Assembly (NCBI GenBank): GCA_030762175.1
Contig: CM060831.1
Coordinates: forward strand, 73,043,501 to 73,107,500
Reading direction: 5' to 3'
Origin: Metallyticus violacea
Lineage: Eukaryota; Arthropoda; Insecta; Mantodea; Metallyticidae
Length of the DNA stretch: 64,000 bases
A program made the position numbers and the translations under genes. Of this stretch, positions 13,009-25,990 are shown one piece after another. Position 1 is the stretch's first letter, and each line of letters begins with the position of its first letter. The notes under the pieces are model-generated. The model did not search any database and was not told the origin of the DNA. It saw only the letters and a program-made list of their open reading frames with translations.

Positions 13009-13018
13009 GCTATGGTGA

Positions 13019-14290
13019 ATGCCCTATTCAACGTACTGGATTTTGAGAGATACGGGGTCTGCTCTTTGCAGATCATTTGGTAACAGGTTCTTTAATAAGT
13101 GTAGGATTAAACGATCATCAGAAACTATAGCAACCTTTTGTACACAATGGGGGCTTAAGATAAATAAAAAGAAATCTAAGATTATGATGATGAAAAAGGT
13201 TTCAAATTAAAAAATCAGGAAAATCGTAATGGGAGGACACAGAAATTGAAATTGTCAAGAAATTTGATTATTTAGATTGTCTAGCAATGGGACATGGAGG
13301 GATCAAAAAAGGAAAGCAGTTGCACAAGGAAAAGTAGCCATAAGTGTAATCAAATCTTGTATTAACAAAATACCAAATATGCAAGTAAAATTGTTGGAGA
13401 GAATATATGGCTCAATAGCGAAAGGCAGAATGATGTATGTTATACAAATTTGGGGCCCAGGTGAAGGATGGAAAGGGATAAATATGATAGTAGAATTGTT
13501 CAAGGCTTACTTCGATCTTCACCCAACGAGGTAGGGAGATCGGGCTATAAAATCAAGTTCTTAGAAAGAGTATTGAAATATTGGTATAGAATAGCGAGGC
13601 AAGAAGAGGAGAATATCATTAATCAGTGTTTGGTAGCACAAGAAAAATCAAGAGCAACTTGGTTAACTAAAATATCCTACAAGAAGGAAGCGTGGGATTA
13701 TATGGTAAGAGGCAGAAAGGTTCGGTAAAATTTTGGAAGGGGAACAATAAGAATTGAGGATATTGAAAAACAGGAAATATGGGCGAATCTTAATCCCCCA
13801 AAAATCTCTGAAATTGTATAGTACCCTAAAAATGAGTGGGGAAGAGAAAGATATATTGAAATTTGTGATAAGGCTAGAAGAGAAGGGTTGGCATGGTTTA
13901 GAACAGGAGTAAAATATTTAGTGAATTAAAAAATGTATACACAAAGGGGATATATTCTACGTGTAAAGAACCAGATAGTACTTGGCATTGTATATTAGAA
14001 CCAAGTTTTTGAGGGAACAGTTCCTATTACGAAAATGGACAAATTTACCAAATGAAATAAGAGGTAGAAGAATTTTAAATTTAAAATCAAATGAAAACAT
14101 TAAGGAACTGGGAAAATACATAGACAAGGTAAGACAAAAATGGTTAGATGTAAAATACTTGGAAATGAGCTTGAGAATAGTATTGTCAGATAGTGAAAGG
14201 AGGATGAAATGAGTAGGGGAGTGTATGGGACTAGTTATCTAGCATTAGTTAAACTGGATCCTTATACACCAATAACCAGGGTCTTAGTGT
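13019..14290 (+). pseudogene. Degenerate non-LTR retrotransposon (RT C-terminal half and tail)
   Basis: Several plus frames together give an RT. IRGLLFADHLVTGS at about 13046-13088 is the catalytic block, with ADD changed to ADH. It is followed by ETIATFCTQWGLKINKKKSK (about 13118-13180). The 13277-13534 frame gives IKSCINKIPNMQVKLLERIY and MMYVIQIWG; the 13468-13728 frame gives FLERVLKYWYRIARQEEEN. Near 13960-14000 a damaged CCHC-like zinc motif reads STCKEPDSTWHCILEPS. The tail frame (13982-14212) gives LPNEIRGRRILNL. Frameshifts and stops between blocks and the lost second Asp make it dead. The 5' half is missing, its edge marked by the truncated SINE-A. Confidence 0.7.
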
Positions 14291-14958
14291 GTATAAGGCC
14301 TTAAGGAATAAGCAACTGTCAAGGATAGAAATTTGACCGAATGGGTTATTTGAGCAATGAACTTTCGCTTTCAATTAAATGCTGTCATATACCTCTGAGT
14401 CAAACTGCATAACATTTTCTAGTTGTGAGAATGAAGCTCAGCATTAATAGAATGTCCTATTGGAAACAGCTCAAAGTGAATTACACCTTCCTAATTCAAT
14501 GTGACACATAACATACCTCAAACAGATTTCGTTTAGAATTAGCCCTTGTAGTCTGACGGGGAGTTGTGGTAATATACATTTTTATCAAATGTGACAACTC
14601 TTTTGATAGCTCCATGTGATTAGAGCTAAGCTGATGACAGGCATCCACTCAGGGATGAACTTGTTATGATGTTAATGAATGAGGTACGAATCAAAATTTT
14701 CTGTACTCTTTTCTGACAGTCTTTGATGCAGCAAGATTTCTGTCAAACAGAGAGAGTTTTTGGAGTATTTTCTTGAGTGTATTTTGAATGCATCAATATT
14801 TTTGGCAACTGTGGCTCTTTCTTGTCTAGCCCCATTATTGAAACACCGTTTCAATAGCAGTAATGATATAATTGAATGAAAAGTAATAGAAAACAATTAG
14901 ATTGATCAATCGATTTTTTTGAATAAGGTAAATGACTAATTAAGGTAAAGGTGCTTTT
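14291..14958. other. Intergenic, nothing recognised
   Basis: May include the 3' untranslated part of the LINE copy before it; no other signal. Confidence 0.4.
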
Positions 14959-15250
14959 TATTTGGTTTATTTATGGACGTTCTTTAACATCTCAGGTTAT
15001 CAGCGTCCCATTCAAATCAGGACGTGAGACGGCCGACAAATTTTGCTCAGAGGTCCCTTCTTTCAGGCTTGAAGTTTTTTTTCGTGCCGTAAATGTATGA
15101 GACAAGGGACCCATGGCTTTACTTCCCTTCCGAAGGAAGTCATAATTAGATTTTTACGCCCGAAAAAATCCATCGATCCTGACCGGGTTTGAACCTGCGA
15201 GCTTGAGTTTAGGAGGCAAGTATGGTTTCCACTACACCACCAGGACCGAC
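14959..15250 (-). mobile_element. SINE-A, full-length copy
   Basis: Complete from the tail (tttggtttatttatggacg) to the tRNA-like head end accaccaggaccgac. On the minus strand the head shows box A-like TGGTGTAGTGG and box B-like GGTTYRAACCC (slightly mutated here). No clear target duplication. Confidence 0.85.
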
Positions 15251-17414
15251 TTTGAATGAAAATGAGCACAGTAGAACGTTGTAATTTCAAGCTCACATAT
15301 TGATAAAAAAGACAAAGCATCTGATTGTATCAGACAAGGTTTTTAAGGTTATCTTGCATAGTTTCGACTGCCCACGTACTCATTGCTTCTTGAAAGAAAA
15401 ATAATGAATTATTTAAGCAACCAATAAGGTTAAGAAGGGACAAACGGATATTCTATCGCTTTATTTCAAAATTACTGCTAATTATAATAAATATTTTATT
15501 TTAAATATAGGTACTTTTAGCTTGAATATTAATTCTTAATACTGTAAAGCCATAATTAACGAAATATTGTTGTATGAAGTATAATATCTAGATGAACAGT
15601 GTAAGGTTCAAATGCCTATTTTTCCTGCATTGGTGGGAGTAAAGTGACACTAAGTATGGGTGTAATTGACACCACTTTTTATAAATATGTATTATCTTCA
15701 ATGACTCAATCACCACATTCAAAATAAGGATTATTTCTATCAAACACAATGGACATGGTACCGCAACAAATATTTGAAGCAATGTAGTCAGTTTTATACC
15801 TTACATTGTAATGTAATTTTACACTTCTTCCTTGTTACTATGTTCCTAGTTTTTTTTCTTCTTCTTTTCTTTTCCTTCAGATTATTTACGTAATTAGGTT
15901 GGTAACGCATTCTGAGTTTCGAGTCTTATTTTTCTTACTCAATGACTCTGATAAGGGGCCGAGTTTTTTAAAACTTTCTCCTTTGATCTTGAATGTTGCG
16001 AGATTGTACCCGACGACAAGTGTTAGGAATGAAACGCTGAACTAGTGATACTTGGAAGAAATGATACTTTAGTGAACCGGACGAAATTATGAGATAAGAA
16101 ATGTTGCTGAATCAAGTGGCATTATCTAGGGGCAAGTATTGTTGAACAAAGTGAAAATTTGGAGGTATTGCTTTCTGTGATTATTCGTGGATTGTTGCAG
16201 GCACAAATACATGATCTGAAAGTAAATTTGGATTAAACGGAAAAACTGCATAAATGCTGATACTGTTCACACCGCGCGATTCCATGCTTCAACAAAAATA
16301 TCGTCAAGATGGTTTAATTCATTCCATTTTCTGAATTTCTTCTTAAATAAATCCTACAGGATTCCATATAAAAATTTAAGAGTCCCAAAGGTTGCAACTA
16401 CGGTCTTTTCCAAAGTGCAGGGACCGGAGCAATGATCAATATCCATCAAGAATGTCCATGTGACATCCAGGAATGTCTCACCTTTTTTACAATTGGTTTG
16501 GACATAAAGTTATTTTTTTTTTCCTCGCTTGGATATTACTCTCTTGCAAACTTGCCTCGTCCCATTTGAAAATGCTGGTTTCCCCAAAAGATTACGATAA
16601 TCAAATAGCTTTGAAAGCTTCTTTTGTTTTCTGTGGTTATTTCTTCTGCTACTCTCATGTTCAGCGTTTTATAACGGTTAAGAAAGCCTCTTATTACTCT
16701 TAACCAACCATTTGAGCTTAAGTGAATGTTCATGACTCCAGCGCAGCAAATGGACTAGTTAAAAGACGAATCGTTTCTAAAGAAGCGCAATGCCATGGTT
16801 CTGGAGAGTAAACTCCTCTATAAATGTGGATATTTTACAACATAGGGAATTCTCAAAATTATGGAAGGTATATCTCAGTCCAGAAGAGAAAGGCAGTATA
16901 TTTCTCATTGCCCTTAAAGCAAGTTTATGTGTCGCAAGGTCGCCTGTGTTATTTTGCCCTTACAGCCAGTAACGACGCTTTTTCTTACATTTTTCTACTA
17001 ATCTTGGAGCGGTTTTATTGTGTGGGTGGTGATTTTGGATGATTATTGACGGATTAGGTGATTAATGATTGTTTCTCTTATCGCCGCACGTTGGTTGCGT
17101 CATATGGAGCGGTTTTCGGGTAGGTGTGTATGGGGGATGCAGTTTTGTTGACTTTTGGTAGTTGTTTCGTTCCACCGGCTCCTAGCTCTGTCGTCTGCTC
17201 TAATTCTATTATGATGAATCACTGGAGTTTTTTGTGAGTCAATTTTGATCCACGAGAACAGGAAATGTATCGCACAAAGATACACGAGATTAATTCCTTC
17301 CCAAACATCGCCGCTGCCCTAATGAATTCCCATTACTTTGTTGTACTGATATAATGTTTCCTACTTTTATCTCTTAACAATGACTTAAATTGATTCTGTA
17401 CTCTGACCGGTCCG
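15251..17414. other. Intergenic, nothing recognised
   Basis: Mixed composition with a GC-richer stretch at about 17040-17320. Several overlapping short ORFs (16473-17042) have no recognisable motif. Confidence 0.4.
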
Positions 17415-17530
17415 CACTAATTCTGTCCCTTCCTGAACTCTGCTCACTAACCTTTTACTCCTTTCACTAATCTTTTACTTCTTGCACTAAAGTTTTACTT
17501 CTGTCACCAATGTCCGCCCTCTCACTAATG
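17415..17530. repeat. 20-bp minisatellite, about 4-5 units
   Basis: CACTAA recurs at 17445, 17465, 17485, 17505 (as CACCAA) and 17523, each followed by YCTTTTACTYCT-like text. The period is 20 bp. An outlying CACTAA lies at 17415. Confidence 0.6.
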
Positions 17531-17589
17531 CCTCTTGCAAATTACAGTTACCTGCCAAAATTACATATACACACGTCTCAAATCATATC

Positions 17590-17700
17590 AATCCACAGTA
17601 AATGTATCTCTAAATCATTTAATTATATACATACGTAATAAATATTCATATCAACGCAATATTTTTATAAATATAACTCTGCCTTCTCAATTCTTAAATC
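17590..17700. repeat. Possible diverged relic of the 44.7-50.9 kb LTR
   Basis: tatctctaaatcatttaatt ... tttttataaatataactctg resembles 45737-45831 of the LTR (tatctctaaatgattttctt ... ctttataaatataactctg), in the same orientation and spacing. The similarity fades on both sides. Low-complexity AT content makes chance similarity possible. Confidence 0.35.
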
Positions 17701-17760
17701 TATGTAATTATTACTACAATAAATGTATTAATCGAACAAAGGTAGCCTATAATTAAGGCT

Positions 17761-19321
17761 GCAACTATATATCTGGGTCTCTTTTTTTCATTAAGATGTT
17801 TACGACAATTACAGCATATCCAATCATCTATGTTGCAGGAGATTATATACTATATAATGTAGAATCAACCATACAAGAGAAAAAATATAAGAAAACATTG
17901 TTCGCAGTTAGGGCAGGGAAATTTTCATTTAATATGAAAAGAAAAGATAGAATGTATGCAGACAAGATTACATTTTATAACCGGTAAAAACGTGTCAAAC
18001 AGTGTAAATAAAAGAATGAATGAAAGGAAGAAAAATAAAGAAAGCATCATATCAGAATTTAAAACTTAGGAAAAAATTAATAAAGTTGGAAACAGAAATT
18101 CCTGAAATTATTGTGCAGGGATTTACAAATACATTATTGTTGATGATTCAGATATTAAGCAGAACATAGCGTGATCTCTTGAAAGCAGAACAAGAGGAAA
18201 AAATGAAGCAAATTAAACTGCTGGAGCATAAAGAACAAGAGAACTTTTGTAGTTGAAATTCTTTTATTGATGATCTGCAGAGATTGACAGTTACAAAGGC
18301 GCTTGGAGAAACAGTTTCATATACTAATAAAGATTTTATTTTAATTGTGGCTTTTCGAGTCGTAATGCTATTCGTCTGAGAGCAATAAAGAGAACGAGAG
18401 AGAGAAAGACAGTGAGAGGCAGCAAAAAGAAGATATATGGAAAGTATAAGATTGTCAAATGTCTTGCTCTCTTAAAGCCAGACTGTGATTAACTTTACGC
18501 TCCATTTATCAAATGCCATCAAATTAAAACTGCAATTAAAAGGATCCCTATCTCTGCTAATCTTTTCTTCCTGTCTCGTCTTTAACTTTTATTGTTCTTC
18601 CTTTCTGTCCTAGTCTTGTTCCTTCATGGTAGATCACCTGTTTTTCATGTTTCACTGGAACGCGTGTCCTGGGGAATGCTGTTTTTACTACAGTTGTTTA
18701 CAGCTCTATATCTATTTCTGCTTTCATCCAGTCTTTTCCCGTTGAAAGCCGACTACCGCTTAAGAACATTTCATAACCGAGAGACGTATTCTTTGTTATA
18801 TGGAGATAAAGGATAAAGCAACTAATACTTGATACATTAAATTCTCCGCTTTCGTGGCCGTAAATGCGATGCATTTATCTAGAAATGTTTTTTATATTTT
18901 TATATTTTAAATGCTATATATCCTAAATTATAGCAGTTTTGCTATCACCGTTGAAATAGATACTTTTAATACCATTAGCACAATAAAACAGCGAGTAACA
19001 TAGATTTGATTCTCCGAATTTTTAGTATCTGAAGAAGTAGTTGATATTTCTGAAATCTCAACTCCAAAGCAGGATGTATCGTTCCCTACGGCTGCAATGG
19101 ACTTCGTGAAGGACAAAACGGTGTCGGCCAGGACTACTGTTTCCGCTGTTATATATTCCCTATCTTAGCCCTTTAGCTCTTACCGAATTTCTTGCGCAAT
19201 TACGATAAATCTGAACCATACTACTGAACTTGAATAGGGAATAAGAGGAAAATAATGGCAAGGACATGAAATGATTCCTTTAGGATCAACAAGATAGAGG
19301 AATAAAATATTTGGAAACAAC
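17761..19321. other. Intergenic, nothing recognised
   Basis: A-rich, with short ORFs lacking motifs. Confidence 0.4.

Positions 19322-19377
<56 letters not shown>
19322..19377. repeat. (AAT)n microsatellite
   Basis: About 18 uninterrupted AAT units, immediately upstream of a LINE tail fragment. Confidence 0.98.
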
Positions 19378-19379
<2 letters not shown>

Positions 19380-19438
19380 CTTACTTTTATAGAGATGCAT
19401 TAAAATATTTGAGGTAAGGAAAAAAAAATTTTAATAGA

Positions 19439-19740
19439 AATGCCGAGAAGAATATGCATGGGTTAGAACTATAATTGCAACGATTAAGCAGAAGGTGCAA
19501 TATAAAAATATACCTAATGAGTGGAAAGAAAGATATCTGCAATAGCGTGTTAATGTGTGAAGAAACTAGGTTATTGAGAGAGAAATCACTGTTGGATAAA
19601 TTGAGTAACATTCCATCAGAAGTATTGAGGAATAAGATATCTAATGCATTTAATTAGAGAGGAAAAATGTAAGCAATTGGGAAATTATTTAGGAAATATG
19701 AGGAAGAAATGGTTGAGGAAGATTAAATAATAATTAAATG
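19439..19740 (+). pseudogene. Non-LTR retrotransposon 3' tail fragment
   Basis: 19475-19657 reads LMCEETRLLREKSLLDKLSN then IPSEVLRNKISNAFN. After a frame change it continues QLGNYLGNMRKKWLRKIK. This parallels the tail at 13982-14212 (LREQFLLRKWTNLPNEIRGR ... ELGKYIDKVRQKWL), so both come from the same LINE family. Typical 5'-truncated dead copy. Confidence 0.6.
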
Positions 19741-22549
19741 AAATGAAGTGTAGTATAGTAAATTATTAGAGACAATGCCTTTATTTGCATCCTAATAATC
19801 ACAGTGTTGTGGATCTTGGATCAATAAAACAATCGCCAACTAAATTGAGGTAAACTGTTAATAAGAGACAAATTAATAAGTGTAAAATAATATAGATTGA
19901 TGAACTGACCTGAATAAATATTCTATTCAGCTACTACTGATCTCTGCTACCATCTGCCACCCATTTAAGTTGGAATTAGCAATAATCATTATATTATAAG
20001 ATCTTATTCTCTGATGGTTCGGGATAAGTACATTTTGTGACCAAGAAAATGTTTTATACATTAATATATACAAATGTAAAGACAATCTCTGATAGGTATA
20101 CATATGTTGCAAGGGAGAAGTGTCTTAAAATGAACGTTCGATCTGCTAGCGCTTGTGAAACGGCAGCGAGAAGCATATGCTACTAAACTGACCTCTTACG
20201 TTTAGTGTCTCCACCTAAAGAAGCTGGAGCGTTATCTTTGTGCCATTCGGAAGTTTTTAAGGTGATACGTACTACAATGGGATTTTTTTTGTTTAATTCT
20301 AAATTAATGTTGTAATAATGCCAAAAAAACCTCACAATTCTTAGAAACGCTAAGTTCTGTAACCCTGAAAGTCAAAGCATTAAAAATAATGGAAAATTCG
20401 TTCTTCTCCCGTTTTGTAAAGCTACTTGTCTCCGACCACATCCTGGGGGTTTTGCTTCCAATGTGTTCTGTTATTGTTAAGAGATGTAGCATTCTGCTTA
20501 TTGTGTTACAGAATAGCCATATGTAGCAAGCTTCTGTGGTAGACCCTTGTTTATTTATATTATCGTGTTTCTCCTTACTATGCGAATAAATTCAGTGATA
20601 GGCTTAAGATATAAATTGATATCATAACCCAAATACACAAAGGAATTTGTCTGATTTATTACATGGCTATTTACAAATATTTTAACTCTTTATTTTACTT
20701 TTCGTTTCGTGGCCTCATAAAAGGTTTTTATTACGTGATTTTTTCATGTTTTACTCTTTAAGATTCTGTTTATTTTATATCGTACATGAAGATAATTTTC
20801 TGTTATCTAGTCGTTTATGAACAAAACCAAACTATTACAAGCAATATCACGAGAGGGTCTGAAATTATTGATCAATTCACAAACGTATTGTGTTGAGAGA
20901 TATTTATTATGACTATTTCACAATTAAAACAAGATTTTTAATGTAATTCCTCTAAAGTTGGATTACAAAATTGTAATAATTGTATATTTGTACTTAATAT
21001 TTTTAAGCAATCTTGCGGTAAAAAAATGCCAATAGAGAAGAGCAAAATGCGCGTTTAGGACTATTTTATGAATTAAGTAAGAATAAAAGTTATGTATATG
21101 TATATATATATTTGAAAATCGATCACAGAATATTAACATTTGTATAAAATGTTATGCTTACGAATATTCCATCCAGAAACCGTGAAAATGAAATGGTCTA
21201 AAATGGATTTGCTTTTTTCCGATTATTTCACACCTTAATTCAGCTGTTTTTGATCAAAATTCAAAATTTTGTTTCGTATCTTTGGTCAATTTTAAAATGA
21301 CGTCACATGAGTGAAATAGTCATAATATATTTGTTATTGTTGCCAAAACTATACTATTTGAGTTCAGTATTGTATCTCTTAATTCATAAAATAACAAAGA
21401 GAATCAAGTGGATAAATTTCAAGCATAGTGTCACGTCAGGATGTATGTTATTAATTCACTAGCATTGTTGACATAGAGTAGTTTGATTGCATTCAGGAAA
21501 TTTATCCAGTTAACTTTGATGGAAATGACAATGATTGTCATTTTTCTCAACTGTCAAGTATGTAAATATTTTCCGGAACTTCATAAAACTGAATACGTTT
21601 TCCCGTGGTTGTTATTTCCACTCTTAAACATATTCTTACCAAGCAACTTTCTCTCAATGCATGCAGAGTAAATTCTGTGAATAGAACTGTCATATGCCAC
21701 AGTGTTTTCAGATATACCTCTTAGAACAGTTTCATAAAATAATTTTATTTCTCTAAACCGTTCAAATTTCCGCATAAACCCCCGCTTTTGTCAACAATTA
21801 TGACATATATTCCGTTATACAACTCCTACTATATACGTATAACGATTGGTTATCAATATTTATGACGCACATGAATGTTTAAAGTAGCCTTTACTCCTTT
21901 TAATACTCAAATTATTTCCCTTTGTTGAGTTTTAATTAGTGTAAATATTTAAAATATCTTGGTATAATTTCATAATTGTTAAATTTTCCTAAGCCAAATA
22001 AATAATTGAAAATTATTTTTCTCTCTTTAATGTGTACTTCGCTTATCATTATAATCCGTGTAATATATGAATTACTTAAAAGAGCGATTTGCACATGGCT
22101 TATTTTGTACATGGAAAATCAGGCTCAGTTGCAAAGGGCTGTGTGGTTAACAAAACCACTCATGTCCACTTTCACTAGAGGACAGGTCAATTACGAAAAC
22201 AATTGGTTCATAAAAGCTAAACGCTATGAGGTGTGTGTGTGTGTGATACGAGTAATTTAACGTTTCGATGCAAAAGATTGACTAATTTAACCATTTAAAA
22301 GCACAACCTTGTAAAGCTTAAAATTGGTGACGTTCATATTGGATTGTGTAAAAAGGTATAGCTATTATTAACAAGTATCCATATTATTTATTTCAGTATA
22401 AGAGATGATATAGAAATATATACTTTATACAGTTTAGAACTGAATGGCAAAATAGCCAAATTTTACAAATAATTTTTTAAATTGGCTAGAAACAATACTT
22501 GGCAGACGTGAAAAACCACTTAAGTCACTAAATATCGTTAATTTTATTG
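19741..22549. other. Intergenic, nothing firm
   Basis: A stretch at about 20387-20454 is similar to 56668-56734 (listed separately). A (GT)n run of 15 bases lies at 22231-22245. No gene recognised. Confidence 0.4.
20387..20454 (+). repeat. Dispersed ~67-bp repeat, copy 1
   Basis: Aligns by eye without gaps to 56668-56734. Shared cores are cttctccc, aaag and ccacatcctgg, followed by a ttttRyttyc stretch. Origin unknown; the end of an LTR or a decayed transposon is possible. Confidence 0.35.
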
Positions 22550-22809
22550 TTTATTTGATTTATTTATAAACTTTTTAACATCTCAGGCCATCAGCGTTGG
22601 ATTCAATTCAGAGTGGAAACGGCGGATAAATTTTGCTCAGGGGCCTCTTCTTTCAGGCTTGAGGTTCTTTAACATGCAGTAAATCTACAACCGACGAAAG
22701 CGATGTTTATGATTTTTACGCCCGAAAAAGTCTATCGATCCTGACCGAGATTGAAGCGATCTTGGGTTTAGGAAGCAAGTATGGTCACTACTACACCGTC
22801 AGGACTGGC
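22550..22809 (-). mobile_element. SINE-A copy
   Basis: Near full-length. Tail ctttttaacatctcaggcca at the left, head accgtcaggactggc at the right. Box B is damaged (gaccgagattgaagcgatct) and an internal part around the cttccgaagg motif is deleted. Confidence 0.8.
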
Positions 22810-25430
22810 ACACAAAATTTAAATTTATAATTTTTTATAATAGATGAAGCACAGATATTTATTTTAACTTTTAAAATATGAATTATTGTAATTCATTTTC
22901 AAAGAGAGCATAATTTAATAAAAAAACATTTACACTATTATTTAGAAAACAGTTAATTAAAAAAAAAACTTCTGAAGAAATATTTTTTTTTGCTTTAATG
23001 TCTTTTTCCCCCGGCCAAAGAATAGCAAACATATTAATGTGAGCATAGTTTAAAAATAGCATAATATTTTTTATACATTTTATTTTTATGTATCTAACTG
23101 AATGCTACTGAATTTTTATTAGCTTCAAGATTAAAGTCTCTTTGTAGAATGTAAAGGATTCTTCACTGTATCACCGTTCTAATAGACATTAATAAAGCTG
23201 CACCATGTAAGATCAGTTTTCCAGGTTTTATTCGGTCATTGATGTTAATAATTTGAAAAACGTCTATATCCAAATATTTTTATACTTCCAGACCCGAATT
23301 GTCCCATAATGATCCTAATCGGAAGCCAAGGCATGCAATTTTCTTAATTATTAAACACGTTCTTTGCTTTGCTAACAATTTTCTCATCTAGAGTTTCCTT
23401 ATTCCCTAAGGCGATTCAATAATACAGTTTGAGCCTATTGGCCTGTTTAAATTCCTTCGAAGTCTTGCTTCAATCATTTTTTCACATCCTTCCCATTGTT
23501 CCACATTTTCGTTTATGTAACATTATTGTTTTTTGCATACATGATAATCTCAGTGATACTTGCAAGCATGTAATTCCTAATCTGTTGATTTCCTTTACAA
23601 TCAAACTGCGTACCTACATACCCTGCCAATTGTATCATTTCAGGCGATATTATCCACTTTTGCAGTTATTTTGTAAATCTCCCACTTTCCCTTACATATA
23701 ATAACTATCATTATAATATTGATATTAATTTAAACATTTTATTATTGTTTGTTTACTTCCATCCTAATGTGTGCAACATCATTCCATAAAATTGTCTTTA
23801 ATTGCTAAGTATAATTATTTGATGTCATAGCACAAGCATTTAAAATGCTCATTTATAATATTTTTTCAATATACGAAACTCTACTATATTTTTGCTATAA
23901 GTCTTTAGCGGTGTATAGAGGTCGGTAGCTTGGCTAAGTTTGTGAGCGCTCTTGCACCGCTAAGAACCTTGCCTTCCTCTAGAATCTTGGAGATCTTCCA
24001 TTCTGATCTTATCGTTAGTGCGCCATGTTACCCTACTCAATTTCCTTGTTTTCCTACGTCTCGACACAGTCTTTGATATAACTTCTTTTGGTGTTCGGAC
24101 TTCCTTGTTCGAGGCTATCCACAGGGTATGATCTTGTTCCATATGCGACAATATCCTCAATTAAGTCTTACCCGCAAATTTTTCTTTGCAATTTGATACA
24201 TTTTGTAACTTAACTCATTTTCAGTGATGAGGGCAGTGATATAAGTAATTACGTACTTATTTGTTTATTTATTGTATATATTTATTTTACTGTCTTGCAG
24301 TGAAGTTTGTATTGTAATTGTGTGTAAGATTTTGGCCTGGTTTACTCCATAATGGCGCTGTTTTCTTCCATCATTGTTGGTTATATAAACAAGTTTGTAC
24401 GTCTCGTATTTGATTATTTTTGAGTTGTTTGTATCAGCTGTTATATATGTAAAATTAAATTAATCTTCATTCATTTGCAATTTAAATCAATAACAATATT
24501 CTTGTGCATATTTTGGAATTAAAATATTTTATTTTTACATGAATACATGTTTTGAAAGTAAATAATATTTCATTAAATGGTTATATATTTTGCAACTGTT
24601 ATATTCTATTAAAATATTAAATATATTTTGTACTTAAATTTCTCTGCCACACTTCTTATTTAAATCAACAATACAAGACATTCACAGCCGTACAGTGTCA
24701 TTTGTTCAGTTCCATCCCTATTAAATCGCTTGCTCGCATACAGACATAGGTTAGGAAACAGGGGAAAGGGATTTTCTAATACTTTAAAGGAAAACAGAAG
24801 AAGCTCATATTCTTGTATCAAGCGTTGTTTTTGTTTCAGATCGTGGCTATGTATTTACTGTTAGCCCAAGCACACCTGTGTACATTTGTGAGATGTGCCT
24901 TATTCTCCATATATTGCATTCCCAAGGCAGGTGGGCGCAGATAAAAACGTCTGTATTTCAGGACTTCTTTGTAGACTACGGTAGCCAAGACTGCTACCGC
25001 GTTATATTAAGCCACATTCGTACAGCAGGGCCTCGTTTCGTATTCAAACATTCCGTTTGCTCTTCCAGTGCGAACAGCGAAAAGGCGAAAGCCGGAAGAA
25101 CATATAAAAATCTATATCCAACAAGCGGTTTTCTTATGCAACATGCCTCTTTCTGCATTCAGACTTCTGCGTGCTTCTTAAATATGAAAGGCGTAGAGAG
25201 TCATGGAGAGCCCCATCCAGGAAATGTTTGCATTGCTATGATCGATCTAGAAAATTCTTGGCAATAGGAATCATAAGACAGATTCCTCAGAACGGTGTTA
25301 AGAACATGCTATGCCGTGATGTGACGATAAAATTAAGATATTTGATTCATTTTACATTTATCGATTAAGAGTTTAACTTTTAACGGTTTATAAAATCAAA
25401 TCCCATGTATAGAGGAGAAAGCAGAAATGT
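22810..25430. other. Intergenic, nothing recognised
   Basis: AT-rich. A 129-codon open frame at 24878-25267, in GC-richer sequence, has no motif I recognise and is not called as a gene. Confidence 0.4.
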
Positions 25431-25650
25431 AATATGGCGCCCGTGCTTTTTGGCCTTGTATTATGCTGATATCTAGTGGATGCTATTCAAACTATTCATA
25501 TCCTGACCGTTACTTGGCGTTACAAGCTGGATTGAATTGAGCTGCCCTTGATGCTGGAGGAATCTCTTGCTCTGCTGGAGGAAGGCATCTCTTGCTGCTA
25601 GTCTGCATTATTAGGCGGGTGAAATATAACGGTGGGAAATGAGCTCATAT

Positions 25651-25990
25651 TCCAATTCGCAACTAATTCATATATACACACACTAAACTAAACTAAACTG
25701 TCGGCTAACCTCGGGCTATCCTAGAAACTGGTGGACCACGCGGTTTAGCGAGTAAATTATTGTAAATGTGGCAAAATGCTCTAATTCTAATTCCAATTCG
25801 CAATTAATTCATACACACACACACACACTAAACTAAACTTAACTACACGAATGGCTAACCTCGGGCTATCATAGAAACTGGTGGACCACGCGGTTTAGCG
25901 AGTAAATTATTGTAAATGTGGCAAACTGCTCTAATTCTAATTCCAATTCGTAGCTAATTCAGCAAGTAAACCATTGTAATTGTGGCAAAT
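25651..25990. repeat. Tandem repeat, 141-150 bp period, ~2.3 units
   Basis: tccaattcg starts at 25651, 25792 and 25942. The two full units share ctaacctcgggctatc, then gaaactggtggaccacgcgg, then tttagcgagtaaattattgt. They also carry a variable CA run and CTAAA repeats. The third unit is truncated and has an internal deletion. Confidence 0.85.
25813..25828. repeat. (AC)8 microsatellite
   Basis: Eight AC units inside the second unit of the tandem repeat. The first unit has a shorter run, so this is where the unit lengths differ. Confidence 0.9.

Noticed and set aside
21298..21310. Perfect TGACGTCA (CRE-like) here and again near 56397
   Set aside because: An 8-bp palindrome found twice in 64 kb is close to chance, with no promoter context.
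24878..25267. 129-codon open frame in GC-richer DNA
   Set aside because: No recognisable domain or supporting splice structure. Length is compatible with chance for this composition.
25433..25450. Possible retroviral PBS (atggcgcccgtgc)
   Set aside because: Only the first 8 bases fit a tRNA-Lys site; no LTR-like end precedes it.
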